Origin: Aquilaria yunnanensis
Taxonomy: Eukaryota; Streptophyta; Magnoliopsida; Malvales; Thymelaeaceae
Reading direction: 5' to 3'
Assembly: GCA_039654915.1 (NCBI GenBank)
Contig: CM077599.1
Location: forward strand, 5,954,501-6,018,500
Length of the DNA stretch: 64,000 bases
The position numbers and the translations under genes are program-made. The notes under the pieces are model-generated. The model was not told the origin of the DNA and did not search any database. It saw only the letters and a program-made list of their open reading frames with translations. Below, piece after piece: positions 40,610 to 51,807 of the stretch (within the stretch, counting starts at the first letter, position 1; each line of letters begins with the position of its first letter).

Positions 40610-41174
40610 GAAGTCGTCTGCGAAAAGCAGTGGAGAGAGATCGAAGATCAGCGAGCCGATGAAGAATAGAGATCGAAGAGTGGCGGAGAGAGATCCAAGA
40701 GCAGCAGAGATTGGAGATTGAGAACTGTCGGAGTCAAAGTTGTCAGCGAACAGCGGCGGAGAGAACAAAGAAAGGGGTCGACGGCGAAAGATTGAAGAGT
40801 GGCGCTACCGGATAGAGATCGAAGAGCGAGAGATTGAAGAGAGAAAGAAACTCTTTTAATTTTAAGGGTAAAATTGTAAAATTAATTATTATGTCTAATT
40901 AGACATATGTTCATGATATCCATAATATAAAAAAACAGTTGTTGTTTTTAAAAAAAAAAACAGCTAGATTTCCGGGGATTCTAAAAATTTATAAATATAG
41001 TTTATGAATAGCATATCTTAGATGAAGTAATTTAAATCTAACTAGTAAGCTAAAAGAACGTAGAATTGCAAAGGTTTTTTTTTTTTCGAAAAACACTCTA
41101 CTTAAAAGTGTAACATTAATTGCTACACGCAGTCACATGCGCAGATGTTGCCGGCCTAGCTATTAATAAGTTTT

Positions 41175-41647
41175 GGGCTAATTTTTCCCTCGGCAAACTT
41201 ACGAGTTTTGTCCTAACTAATTCTTTTTCCTTTTTTTTTTTAAAAAATCTACATTTTACCTTTAACGTTTGATAATAACTTTTAAAATTTTAATTTAAAT
41301 TATATGATAATTATCTTTCATTAATTTTGATCTCATCAATATTTTTTATAGTTAAATATATTTTAAATAATTAATTTTTTCTTCCTATAAATGCTTTTTT
41401 CTCCTTGTAAATGCATTTTCATCCTTATAAATGCATATTAGTATTTTTTTTTAATATCAATTGGTTACAAAAAAAATATAAAAATTTTGAAATTATTATA
41501 ACATAGTTACTAGAAAGTTTAAATTAAGATTTCAAAAGTTGTTACTAGACATTGTAAATAAAACAGAGGATAAAATATAGATTTTAAAAATTATGAGACA
41601 AAATGTATGTCAGGTCAAACAATAAAGGGGTTTTTTGTAGTTTTCCC
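41175..41647. mobile_element. MITE-like repeat, copy 2
   Basis: Same order and similar length as 2247-2725, including 'aaaaatctacattttacctt', 'ataacttttaaaat', 'aaatgcatattagtattttt', 'agaaagtttaaattaagat' and a TTTTTTGTAGTTTTCCC end. One insertion of AAATGC-type repeats expands the centre. The ends are weakly inverted; no target duplication was identified. Confidence 0.65.
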
Positions 41648-41911
41648 TTTTCTCTCAATCTTGTTTTTGGTACCATGTCGGCTTAATGCATTGCGAAATA
41701 CCAATTGAGTAAAAATTCAAAGTTAATTATCACACAATCCCTGTCAAACATTGAAAGGGGCATCCACTGTACAAATGGCTGGGGGGTTTAAATTTAGTTT
41801 TTGTGTGTGCAGGAAAACCCAAAATTGTTAACGTGATTTTAAAGTTCTGAAAAAAACTACCTCTAACTCCTAGTATTTTTTCTAACGGACTATTAGTATT
41901 ATAATTCCAAC

Positions 41912-43577
41912 TACCATGGATATCATAGACATATGTCTAATTAGACATAGTATTGAGATTACAATTTTACCCCTTACCCTAACCGTTTCTCTCTCTCTCC
42001 TACCGCCGCTCCGCAGATTGTTTCTCTTTCTCCCCCTCTCATCGCCGCAGCCACCGACCGCCGCTCTGAACTTTGATCTCCTTCGCGCATCGATCTCTGT
42101 CGCACACCGATCTCCATTGCACACTGATTTCCGTCGAGCACCAGCATCTTTCTCTTCCCCTCTCATCGCCGCAACAACCGACCACTGCTCCGAACTCTGA
42201 TCTCCTTCGCGCGTCGATCTCTGTCGCGCACCGATCTCCGTTGTACACTGATTTTCGTCGAGCACCAGCATCCTAGCCGAGATGACGACGCCGTAGTATT
42301 GCCGGAAATCTAACGTGATGACAAGCCGACGGGACGATTAACCGACGCGATGACGCAATGCCAGAGATCTGATGATGATGTTCGACGAAGGCAGTCCAGG
42401 AGTGGCGGCAGCTACAGATCTAAAAGGGGCAGCTGTGGATTGCTTTAGACATTTTGTCACTTTTCTTTAGACACTTTTATACATTCATTCAGACACTTTT
42501 TTATTGTTTCAATTAGTTATTTTTTAAGAGAGTAAATTGTTTGCGTATTGGTCAGACACTTCTAAATATTTATTTAGACACTTTTACACATTCATTCAGA
42601 CACTTTTTTATTGTTTCAATTAGTTATTTTTTAAGAGAGTAAATTATCTACGTATTCGTCAGACACTTCTAAATATTTCTTTAGACACTTTTACACATTC
42701 ATTCAGACACTTTTTTATTGTTTCAATTAGTTATTTTTTAAAAGAGTAAATTATCTACGTATTCGTCAGACACTTCTAAATATTTCTTTAGACACTTTTC
42801 GGTATCCATTCAGACACTTTTATATTACTTTGTAGACACTTCCACATACTATATTAGACACACACTTCTAAATATTTCTTTAGACACTTTTCGGTATCCA
42901 TTCAGACACTTTTATATTACTTTGTAGACACTTCCACATACTATATTAGACACATTTACATTTTATTGCAGACATTTTTGTTGTTCAGAAGCAACAAAGA
43001 TGCGACTTGGAGGCAACGATCGGAAGCAAGATCTGGAGGTGATGACAAGATCCGACGAGAGATGCTGAGATCCGGCGAGTAATGGCGAGATCCGACGGAG
43101 ACGACGAGTGATGACGAGATCCAGTGAGAGACGACTATCCGGCGAGTGATGACGAGAGACGATGAGAGATCTCAGCGAGTGACGACGAGATCCAGTGAGA
43201 GACGACGAGGTCTGGCGGCTGGCGACGAGATTCGGCAAGAGATCTTGGCGAGTGATGACAAGATCTGACGAGAGATGACGAGATCCGGCGAGTTGCGACG
43301 AAATCCGACGACAGCCGGAGGCGAACAGCTGTGAGATCTGGATGCGGATGATGACTACAATATTTGGAGGCGGTGACAGTTCATCAGAGGAGGTGGCAAC
43401 AACGGTGGCGGCGACGGCAACGGTAGAAGTGGTGACAGAGGCAGATTTCAAGGTTGAGAGTGACTTTTGGTCTAGGGGTAGATTAGTCAATTTATTTACT
43501 GGATTATAGGCTATTTATAAGAAATTAGGACTAGATTAGTATGTCTAATTAGACATATGTCTACAATATAATAACTA
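41912..43577 (+). mobile_element. MULE-like element B, 1,666 bp
   Basis: A perfect 9-bp target duplication, AATTCCAAC, sits at 41903-41911 and 43578-43586. The ends are TACCATGGATATCATAGAC and, reversed, TAGTTATTATATTGTAGAC, each running into ACATATG and the exact palindrome ATGTCTAATTAGACAT (41933-41948, 43541-43556). The interior is a GC-rich left arm with a duplicated ~124-bp unit (42024-42147, 42148-42271), a TTTAGACACTT tandem array, and a GC-rich right arm of GGCGAGTGATGACGAGATCC-like repeats. Open frames in the arms (such as 42963-43490 on the minus strand) read as Ser/Asp/Leu low-complexity repeats, not proteins. A 9-bp duplication points to the Mutator superfamily; no transposase is present. 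Confidence 0.8.
42450..42970. repeat. Two-level tandem array in element B
   Basis: A ~117-bp unit (TTTAGACACTTTTACACATT, TTCAGACACTTTTTTATTG, AAGAGAGTAAATTATC) occurs about three times over 42450-42780. A second unit of ~97 bp (TTTAGACACTTTTCGGTATC, TTGTAGACACTTCCACATAC) then occurs twice over 42770-42960. AGACACTT is the common core of both. Confidence 0.85.
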
Positions 43578-43742
43578 AATTCCAACTATCTGTATTTTGT
43601 AATATGCTTACACACACACGTGCGCGCCCGTATTGCGGCAGCTAGATTTTCTTTCTGTTAATAAAAAAATTATTTTTTCCGGATAATTTTACTGTAACAA
43701 AAATTTCATAAATTTTTAAAATTTTTTTGTATTCATAAGCAT

Positions 43743-43934
43743 TTATAAGGTGGGATACTTGATAGTATTTGAGAAGTCAGGGATTGATCTGTCTGTTTTT
43801 CGAAATTTAAATGGCGTTGGACCACATTTAGCTTCTGAGAGTCTTGACATTACGCTATAATGCGAGTGGGAGAGAGGCTCCAAACTAGGGAGCAAGTACC
43901 GCAAAATATCTTTGACACTACTTCGCTGGCCCAT
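43743..43934 (-). pseudogene. LINE relic (endonuclease/RT linker fragment)
   Basis: A 63-residue minus-strand frame contains PLSHSHYSVMSRLSEAKCGP followed by TPFKFRKTDRSIPDF. This resembles the 'SDHxP...GPxPFKFxN.W..HPDF' stretch at the end of plant L1 endonuclease domains. It has no flanking LINE domains and is truncated on both sides. Identification rests on this single motif. Confidence 0.5.
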
Positions 43935-44143
43935 TCAGACTAAGATCTCATTTAGCATTAATGTTAGGAATTAGCATTAAAAATTTTTAAAAATATTTAA
44001 GTGTAGCTTTTAGTGTTTAGTTTTAATAGAATAATCTATATCATTAATAAATTATTTAAAATTCTAAATTAAATTGTAAAAATTGTTGTCGATGCAGCCT
44101 AAAAACTTACAATAAAATAGCTTGGATTATCTTTTTTCTTTCA

Positions 44144-45464
44144 TGAGTAAATTGCACAATTAGATCATAATATTTAATTATTATTTCAATTTTAATCTCA
44201 ACTTCCAACTTGTACGTTACGACTCCTTAATCTCATTTAAACGTTTTATTTTTTACCTCTGGATAATGGAGCTCGTTAGTTTAAATGAAAAATATTACAT
44301 CAACATAGGATTGTAAGGGAAATTATTAACTTTAACTTCAAAATTTTTTTCCCTTTAACAAATAATCTTTAAAACATTGAAATCTAACAAAAAAACTCAT
44401 CTTCTCATCTCTACCTCCCTCTCGGCCTACCTCTCCGACCATCCCTCTCTTCCGCACCTCCTTCACCCTTCGCTACTCTGCCCCGCTATCTCCGCCATCA
44501 CCCTCACCCACAACTAGCAACGACCTCTTCCCCATCCCCGCCATTGTTCACCCGATTACTGCTTCCTTTCCCCCCATCTCCATCATCACTCACCCTTTTT
44601 GCCTTCAACCCGCCACCCATGTCAATCTGCCAAACCTACTTCAATTTCACCTCCAAACCTGCCTCTGACACCAATCCGCCAACCTGTCATCGAGATTGAG
44701 GAACAAAAGACTTTCACGGTCTTCTCCAATGGAAATCAATCGAAATACCCTAACTTCTTTGGAAAATTTTATGTCTATTGTAAGAAGAAAATGAATAAAG
44801 GCAAGCCGAAGAGCTTCTACGAGGTATTGATCTTGCAAAAACTTGCCACGTAGCATTAGGGAGTTCGGCATTCGGCGTCAGCAGGTCATCCGAGGATCTC
44901 ATTAGCTTCTCCTCATTGTGGGTCATCCGAAGATCTCGTCAGCCTTTTCTCATCATCCAGGTTCTCGTTGGCCTTTCCTCATCACAGGTAATTCAAGGAT
45001 CTCGTCGACCTTTCCTTGTCATTCTAGTTCTCATCGGCCTCTCCACATTGCAGGTCATCCAAGAATCTTGTCGGCTACTTCTCATCACGGGTTGTCCAAG
45101 GATCTCATTGGCCTCTTCTCATTGTTGGCACGGTGTAGCTATTGGTGGCCATGGACACTGCTAGTGGCGCTTGCAGGAGAGGCCGGGGAGAAAGGCCAAG
45201 ATGGGGGAAATAGTTTTTTTGTTAGATTTCAATGTTTAAAGAATTATTTGATAAATGAAAAAAAATTAGGGGTTAAAGTTAACATTTTCCCCTACAATGC
45301 AATGTTAACATGACATTTTCTGTCAGAACTAACAATTTTCGTAATCCAAAGGTCTAAAATGAAATGTTTAAACAAGATTTGGAGAGTCAAAACATGTAGG
45401 TTAGAGATTAGGGTTAAAACTGAAATAATAATTAAAGATTAGGGTCTAATCAATCAATTTTTTG
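44144..45464. mobile_element. Long-TIR MULE, 1,321 bp, with GC-rich cargo
   Basis: Terminal inverted repeats of about 250 bp start GTAAATTGCACAATTAGATC on the left and AAAAATTGATTGATTAGACC from the right. They stay alignable to AACATTGAAATCTAACAAAA at their inner ends (about 44400 and 45220). A perfect 9-bp target duplication, TTTCTTTCA, lies at 44135-44143 and 45465-45473. These are standard Mutator-superfamily features. The interior is unlike the TIRs: GC-rich, Pro/Ser/Thr-coding pyrimidine-rich DNA, an exon-like stretch at 44690-44850 and a minisatellite at 44882-45130. No transposase was seen. It could be a Pack-MULE carrying host gene pieces, though no parent gene was recognised. Confidence 0.85.
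44882..45130. repeat. Minisatellite inside the long-TIR MULE
   Basis: About six degenerate units of ~40-43 bp built on CAGGTCATCCAAGGATCTCG followed by TTGGCCTTTCCTCATC. Each copy differs by several bases, so the array is not recent. Confidence 0.75.
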
Positions 45465-45473
45465 TTTCTTTCA

Positions 45474-46173
45474 CAGCCCTCTGATTGATGATATGACAAC
45501 ATATTGGTTGGTTTGTAAAAATCTTGTCAAATATTTAGTTGAACAAAACCGCACATGCATGTATAGTTATAGATTTTTGACCTTAGACAGAAAAGTAGTA
45601 GCAAAAAGTTTTGACTGGCGACGAAGAGAAGGATATCCTCGTGAATAATTATTTTAGACGTTCTACCAAAATTAAAAAAAAAAAAAAAAATAGAAGCGGG
45701 GGAGAGGAGGCCGGCGGACACTTGAACATATCCACATTTAAAAATTCGCACACGAAAGGCTTGAAAGGGATTTGCTAGCCTAGCCGCCCTCACAAATGAA
45801 CACTCACTAAAAAAATTTTCCTCATGAATTGATATATTTAAGTTTTTATAAAGGAGAAACAAAAGAGAAAACAAAGTAAGAAAATCCTGGTACCCTTGTC
45901 TCCCCACTACAGGTAGAAAGAGTAGCAGCCAAAAGAGCAAATTCTTTTGGTGCTCTGATACACATTGGCCAATATGACCCAAATTCTTAAATTATTAAAA
46001 CGACTTGAATCAATGTGGGTTATTCAAGCATACCATGCACAAATGTGGATTACTTAATTGGTAGACCCCCATTCTGCTAGTTTTGGATTTGGTGTGACTC
46101 AATTGCAAGCCCCCAATTAATTAATTTCCTGGTCCAGCATTATTACAGGTAAAAGTGCTCCATTGCATATGTT

Positions 46174-46219
<46 letters not shown>

Positions 46220-46713
46220 AATCTTCATAGGTAATGGGGAGATATGCTTCTCCCGTTTCGTGAATCCAAAGTTGTATTTTTTTTTTCTTTTGGTCTTTAT
46301 ATGGAGATGTATATATAAATCGGGGTTGCAGGCCAAAGCTGATGCAGTCCATGATGAAATCATTTCTGTGGGATGATTGACACATATGCTCGCATTGGTT
46401 TGCAGAAAAACAGTACAGAGTTTGTGGGCATAATAATGAACCGTCTTTTGTCCTACAGTAACATTTTGACTCAAATTATTTTCCATAATTTGAAGACTGA
46501 TCTAGCAGTTATTAGAGTAATTACAATAACAAAAAATAACACCTTAATTTATTAAATGAAATAACATTCACATATCAATCTAAATACTCTAGCAAAAATG
46601 TGTATGCAAGCACATGCACTTCACTTAGATCCTGCAACTTTTATAATTAGTATTAGAAATTTAAATAACTTATTTAATTTTAAAGATGAAATCACTAATA
46701 CTATATATTAAAT
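45474..46713. other. Spacer with TA microsatellite, no gene
   Basis: A 151-residue minus-strand frame at 45527-45982 is open but is hydrophobic low-complexity with a poly-Phe run and no domain. A GC-richer patch at 45695-45800 looks like a decayed repeat. A 43-bp TA run spans 46176-46218. Confidence 0.5.
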
Positions 46714-46714
46714 G

Positions 46715-46880
46715 GGACTTTTGGTTGAGTTGGTCAAAAAAGTTAATGCTTAAGATAGGGAGCTTAGATTCTAATCCCACAGGCCCATAGTTTGTATTCC
46801 TAACAAAATGTATGTGACATGTTGGTATGTTGACGGTCAATTGATTAAGCGTCAATCTTATTATTTATCTAGTGGATTGT
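46715..46880 (+). mobile_element. tRNA-derived SINE-like element
   Basis: TGGTTGAGTTGG at 46722-46733 matches the Pol III A box (TRGYNNAGYNGG), and AGATTCTAATCC at 46766-46777 resembles the B box, with about 32 bp between them as in tRNA-derived SINEs. The stretch does not fold as a functional tRNA, since acceptor arms are missing. The 3' limit is uncertain. Confidence 0.5.
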
Positions 46881-47348
46881 ATATATATGTGTGCGTGTAA
46901 AGCATGGATTTGAAGGAAGGTGGTAAGATGATGACGATGAGAGAGCACAGGATAAATAAGCATTAATAGTGGAGAGGGCAAATCATAAATGGGTGGGAAG
47001 GAGGGAGGAAAATGGTAATGTGGACAAAGGCATTGGGGGGGTATGATGGGGAGAGGACACAGGAAGCAAAGATTGGAGGAGAAGGAGTGGGCTCTCCACA
47101 ATCACTCGTGGCTGGGCAGGGGCTGTTTGGTTTGTGGAGTAATATTGGAGTGGATTCACCTCACGCTCACGCTCAAGAATTTTTTTGCTACCCCCACCTT
47201 CTCTGGTCCCATCTCCTCCCCTCTTCCTCCTCTCTGCCCTCCACTTGAGCCACCCACATGTTTTTGTTATGGCTTTTTTATTTTATTGGTATACACATAT
47301 ATATCATACTGATCAGACAAGGATTTAATTGCTTGATGTTCTACTCCC

Positions 47349-48010
47349 TAGAGGTGTTCAGAGGGTTGGGACAACCCAACCCAGGAGAGGGACGGGAGAG
47401 GTGAGGCGGTTATGGGTCTAGGGGAGGAGGGGGTCTAAAATCAGCCCGGCTCGGCTTAGCCCAGATTGGAGCTTGGGCTGGGCTTGGCAGGTTAGTCTAA
47501 GCGACAGATTTCAAATTTTTCCAAAAAATAGACAAATTACACCCTAAGACCTTCTAACGGCTCCAACTTATTTTTTGACCTCAAATTACCATTTTGTTCG
47601 CTCCAACAACTAATAACAACTAGTTTTTGAGGCCGTTTTAGTCCAAAAAAAATAATATATGCTATAAATAGATAGACTCATTTCCTACACTTCCTCATAT
47701 CAACATCTACAATCTCTCTTCCAAATTTCTTATTCATCTCTATTATTGCTCTCTCACTAATGACATCAAGAGGAAAAGAAAAAGACTATAGTGAAGTCCT
47801 CATCTTGCACCACCGAAAATGAGTCTTTTTCATATAAAAAAGATTGTTCGACAGACAAAGGCATCCACATCCAAGTAGAAAAATCTGAGTGAAGGCTATT
47901 TTGGGCGTGGTTGGAATTCACATTTCACTTTGAGAAGAATGCAACGTCCAAACTATGCAAGCTTTGTGGGAAAATGATAGCATATGTGCGTATATAATCA
48001 ACCGTTGTAA
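47349..48010 (+). pseudogene. 5' remnant of an autonomous hAT element (BED finger)
   Basis: The start TAGAGGTGTTCAGAGGG with GGGCTGGGCTTGG-type subterminal words is hAT-like. Downstream, at about 47890-47985, one frame reads FWAWLEFTFHFEKNATSKLC then KLCGKMIAYV, the W..F...C..CGK layout of a BED zinc finger at the N-terminus of hAT transposases. Stops break the frame and the catalytic and dimerisation regions are absent, so it is a dead, truncated copy. Confidence 0.6.
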
Positions 48011-51000
48011 CTGAAATTGGTTTTAGTTCTGGCAAAATAAAAAAAAAAAAAAGGTAAATGGACGTGGCTGCCATTTGAAAAGATATGTTGGTGCAGCCAT
48101 AATTTGCCTAATGCTACTCTTAGTTTCAATGATGAGACCCTATCTGATGAGGATTACTAGTATTCATATCCAATAATTGTTGGAACATTTCGTCATTTCC
48201 TTATATATTATACATTCTAGTTTTTTTAAGTGTCATTTAGTTTTTATAAGTGTCATTTGGTCTTTTTAATTAATAAACTCTAGTCTAGTTATGATGTTTC
48301 CCTCTTTAAAATAAATTGATATTTCTCTCTTTAAAAAAAATTGTAATGTCTCCAAAATGTTTTCCCGTGCACTTTAATTTTGAAGAATTTTGAAAAATCT
48401 CACTTACTGCTAGTAAGTAGTACGCAATAAAAATGTTTTCATAAATTTTTTTTTTAAATATAGCAATATACCACGATATTTTATAATATTTTATATATCG
48501 TCGAGCTTTTATATATATTATGTAAGAATACTGCAATATCCAGTTTACTGCGATGCATGTATCAGATATTTTTTTATCATTTCATAAAAGTAACATATGT
48601 TAATATGTAAAATGATAAAATATAATTTATTCATTAACATAAATATTAATTTTATTTTTTTGTTAATAAATAAAAATTAATTTGTAAATAATGTTAACAT
48701 AAGCTAGACTTGAAAATAATTGTAATATTACACAGTTTCATCACGTGTCTCATGTGGCATGCATTAGAACAAAAATGTCAAGGTGCAGCCTCAAGCCCAC
48801 ATAATTGCTTTTATCACAAATTTGCGTTCTTTCTTTAGTATGTTGTTTTCGCATAACAAGTTAGAACAAAAGTATCATACTTTAAGTTACCTAGGAACTA
48901 AATATGATGTTAGAAAATATATAGCTATTATCATAGTATTTTTTTTCTTTTTTTTTTCATGTATTAGTTTTTTTATTGCATCTTTCATGTTTTTTATTAT
49001 AAAATCATTATCTTGCATATATATTTTATTTGTATCAGGGAAATTATGATAAAAAAATTAGAATATATATAACAAGGCATAATAATATTCTAATATTTTT
49101 TCTTTTGCTAAAATAGTAATAGTATGGATCATAGTATACCTTGCACTATAGCTAAAATTTATGAGATGCGATATACTTAATTATAGTAGTATTTAATACC
49201 TTGTGTTTTCCATTAGCGTATCTTTAAGAAGTGTAAACACTTTTTTTTTAAAATTAACTCAGTGGTAGATGTATATGCATATTAAAATTCTAAAGTTAGT
49301 TTATGCTCTCACTAACACTAATTCGTCTCTAGCATTTATATCGTGTGCGTGTGTGTGAGAAAGCCCAAGATCAATTAAAGATGCAGATTTGGGTTAACGC
49401 CCAAGAGGGGACCCATTAAATAACAAAAATGCCCATGAATACCGTATTTGAATCCATGACCGTATATACGGGGAACAAAAAAAAGAATGTGATAACCACA
49501 CAATTATGGTGTAATAAACACATTTACCGGATTAGGTTAGCTGAAGTTGCGGTACGTACAATCTATCTTTTGGAATAATTTTTTAAAAAGTGCTTCTTTC
49601 CTAAATTCCGATTGCATACTGAAAGTTCAAGACTATATATAATTAATTTAATTATAGCTACACTACTCTACTCATATAAAAAAGGCAATCGCAAATTTTT
49701 TTTTTTCCAAAAACGCTTCAACTTTCTATAATTTCTTATTGCATTGGAAAAAAGAGAGAGAGAGAGAGAAATACGTAAAAGATAATGCTAACATTACAAA
49801 CACACGTGCAAATATCAGTTTTAAAAACTAATGTAACAGACCGTGAGAGGATACCAAACTTATGTCGTAGGATGCATGAGAATTCAAATTGCTGTATAAG
49901 ATAGCTTGGCACCTAAGTTCGCATATTTCAATTTTCGTAGAAGAAAATGTATCACATCTCTGAAAAAGATTGTTTTCTTGAAAAATAATGCTATCCAACG
50001 AAAGATATGGGTTTCTGGTAAGAACTTTGAAAGCTAAAAGTTGGTCAAAATCTTATATCAATAGTTCAAATTTACTCTTTTTTTTTTTTAGCAATCCTCT
50101 AGTTCTATTCTTTTTTCTTTTATCTTTTAACTTTTTCCATGTTTTTATAATCAATCGTTCTGTGTCAATTTCTTGTAAACCGATTCGACTCATTTCGTCG
50201 ATTCTATTTAACGATAAACTGAAACCGTTCATATATATACTGTGTTACCATGACTCACTTCTTCCTATAATATAAATATATTTATGTTTCTTATATATAT
50301 ATATACATATATATGTAACTTTTTAATACTATTAGATATCACTTTTCAAATATACCATTTCCATGAAGTAAAAGCCAATGAATTAATTCTCGTTGTTATA
50401 TTACATATGCTATTTAGTAAAAAGTACTTTTTTTTGGAAAAATATATCTTTTTTCTATAGATTTGAAAATAAAAATGCCGTATATGTTTACATGGCATAA
50501 CGTTCATAATCTAAAAAAACGAAAAAAGACAAAAAAAAAATAGATATATTATGAAAAATATATATTGTGAAGGAGAAAGAAAAATAAAATATAATACTGT
50601 ACCAAAATCTTGAGATAGGATACAATAATTAAATGAAGAGATGGATAGCTTTATTTTTTCTTTATTTTTCATAATTTCATTTTCCAATTAAAAATAAGTC
50701 AATTGAGATCTTACAAACTAACAAAATTGAACAACAAAGTATAATATGGACATACTGGTCACCAAATGAGCTACTAGAGAAACCAAGTGGAAGAAAGAAA
50801 ATTTATTATAATGTACCTTCAATAAAAACCAATATAAATGTGGAAAAAATAACTAATTAATAACTATAATAAAGTCCAAAAAAAATGAAAAAATAAGTAG
50901 AATGAGCAATAGACAATTAGACCAAACAATAGGCAAATCAACACCTAATAATAGATATACCGAAATGGGGAAATCCAAGTGAAGCTGCAGCATAAAACGG

Positions 51001-51153
51001 GATAAATAAAAAAAAAATCTTCTGAATTTATTATATATATATGATTGAAAATTACAACCAAAACCTGATCTACATATTCTCCATGATTGGTCTCTGGACA
51101 ATGTCATTGTGAATCAACCCACATCCACAATGTCCTTGTAGTGCTTTTAACTT

Positions 51154-51187
<34 letters not shown>

Positions 51188-51780
51188 GAGACAAATGATG
51201 GAGTCCCTAGCGACGACGAATTATATATTAATAACTTGTCATTTGTTAATAAACTTCAAAAACCAAAAGAAGGCTGTAAGGAATTGAAATATTTAGAACA
51301 TTAGGCGCAAGAGTAGAACACATTGAGGTGCAATACACATTCACTTTAAGTCAAATTAAACATTCTTAGAATAATATCAGACATTTAAGTAATTACTGTA
51401 CCAAACATAATCATTAATGTCTGATACTATTACTATGAATGTGCAGACTTCTAATTTTTTTTCATACATGCTTAATTTCACACAATGTTAAAGCACCTAT
51501 AATTGATATAGACATTATACTATATCCAATGAATTTTCATTTTGTTGCTATTGTATTATATATCTTTCTAAAGGCATCAGTATTTTATAAACTAGTGGAT
51601 ACTAGAGCGTTTTTAGTTTTATATTTATTTATAAGGTACAGATGTGGTAGGATACTTCCCGAAGGAGTTCCCAGTTCAGTTAAATTAATCCGGCAAATTC
51701 ATTTCTGGAAAAATGGATTTCCAACAAAATTTGCTTCTTACAGGCCGTAGGAACTCACGAAACCCAATCCTCCAAAGACA
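48011..51780. other. Very AT-rich gene-free spacer
   Basis: No gene, RNA gene or complete transposon was recognised in 3.8 kb. Simple repeats include GA at about 49750-49770 and TA at about 51157-51182. Open frames are Phe/Ile/Leu-rich noise. Confidence 0.5.
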
Positions 51781-51786
51781 TTTTGC

Positions 51787-51807
51787 CACGTGACATGCTA
51801 CCACGTG
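51787..51807. promoter_or_regulatory. Paired G-boxes upstream of thermospermine synthase
   Basis: Two perfect CACGTG palindromes at 51787-51792 and 51802-51807, centre to centre 15 bp, about 740 bp before the ACL5 start. Each sits in a CCACGTG context (CCACGTGAC and CCACGTGTC). G-boxes bind plant bHLH and bZIP factors. Known ACL5 control in xylem involves bHLH complexes (TMO5-LHW/SACL), so a role is plausible but inferred. Confidence 0.5.

Larger units (their letters stand above)
37853..40927 (-). mobile_element. MULE-like element A, 3,075 bp, split by a solo LTR
   Basis: The ends are related to those of element B (41912-43577) but inverted. The left end reads TAGTTATTATATTATG and the right end, reversed, ATTATGGATATCATGAACATATG. 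Near each end lies the palindrome ATGTCTAATTAGACAT (37874-37889 with one mismatch; 40891-40906 exact). A 9-bp flanking repeat, CAAAAAAAC (37844-37852) and TAAAAAAAC (40928-40936), matches at eight positions. Removing the nested LTR leaves about 1.59 kb, close to element B's 1.67 kb. The interior has GC-rich simple coding-like arms and a block of GTGTCTAAATAAATAT-type repeats. No transposase is visible. Confidence 0.75.

Noticed and set aside
42963..43490. 175-residue minus-strand frame
   Set aside because: A translation of tandem GATGACGAGATCC repeats in element B, giving Ser-Asp-Leu-Val-Ile-Thr low complexity.
45527..45982. 151-residue minus-strand open frame
   Set aside because: Low-complexity hydrophobic with a poly-Phe run from an A homopolymer; no domain, no splice context.
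46722..46777. A tRNA gene
   Set aside because: A- and B-box-like motifs are present, but there is no paired acceptor stem or anticodon arm; a SINE fits better.
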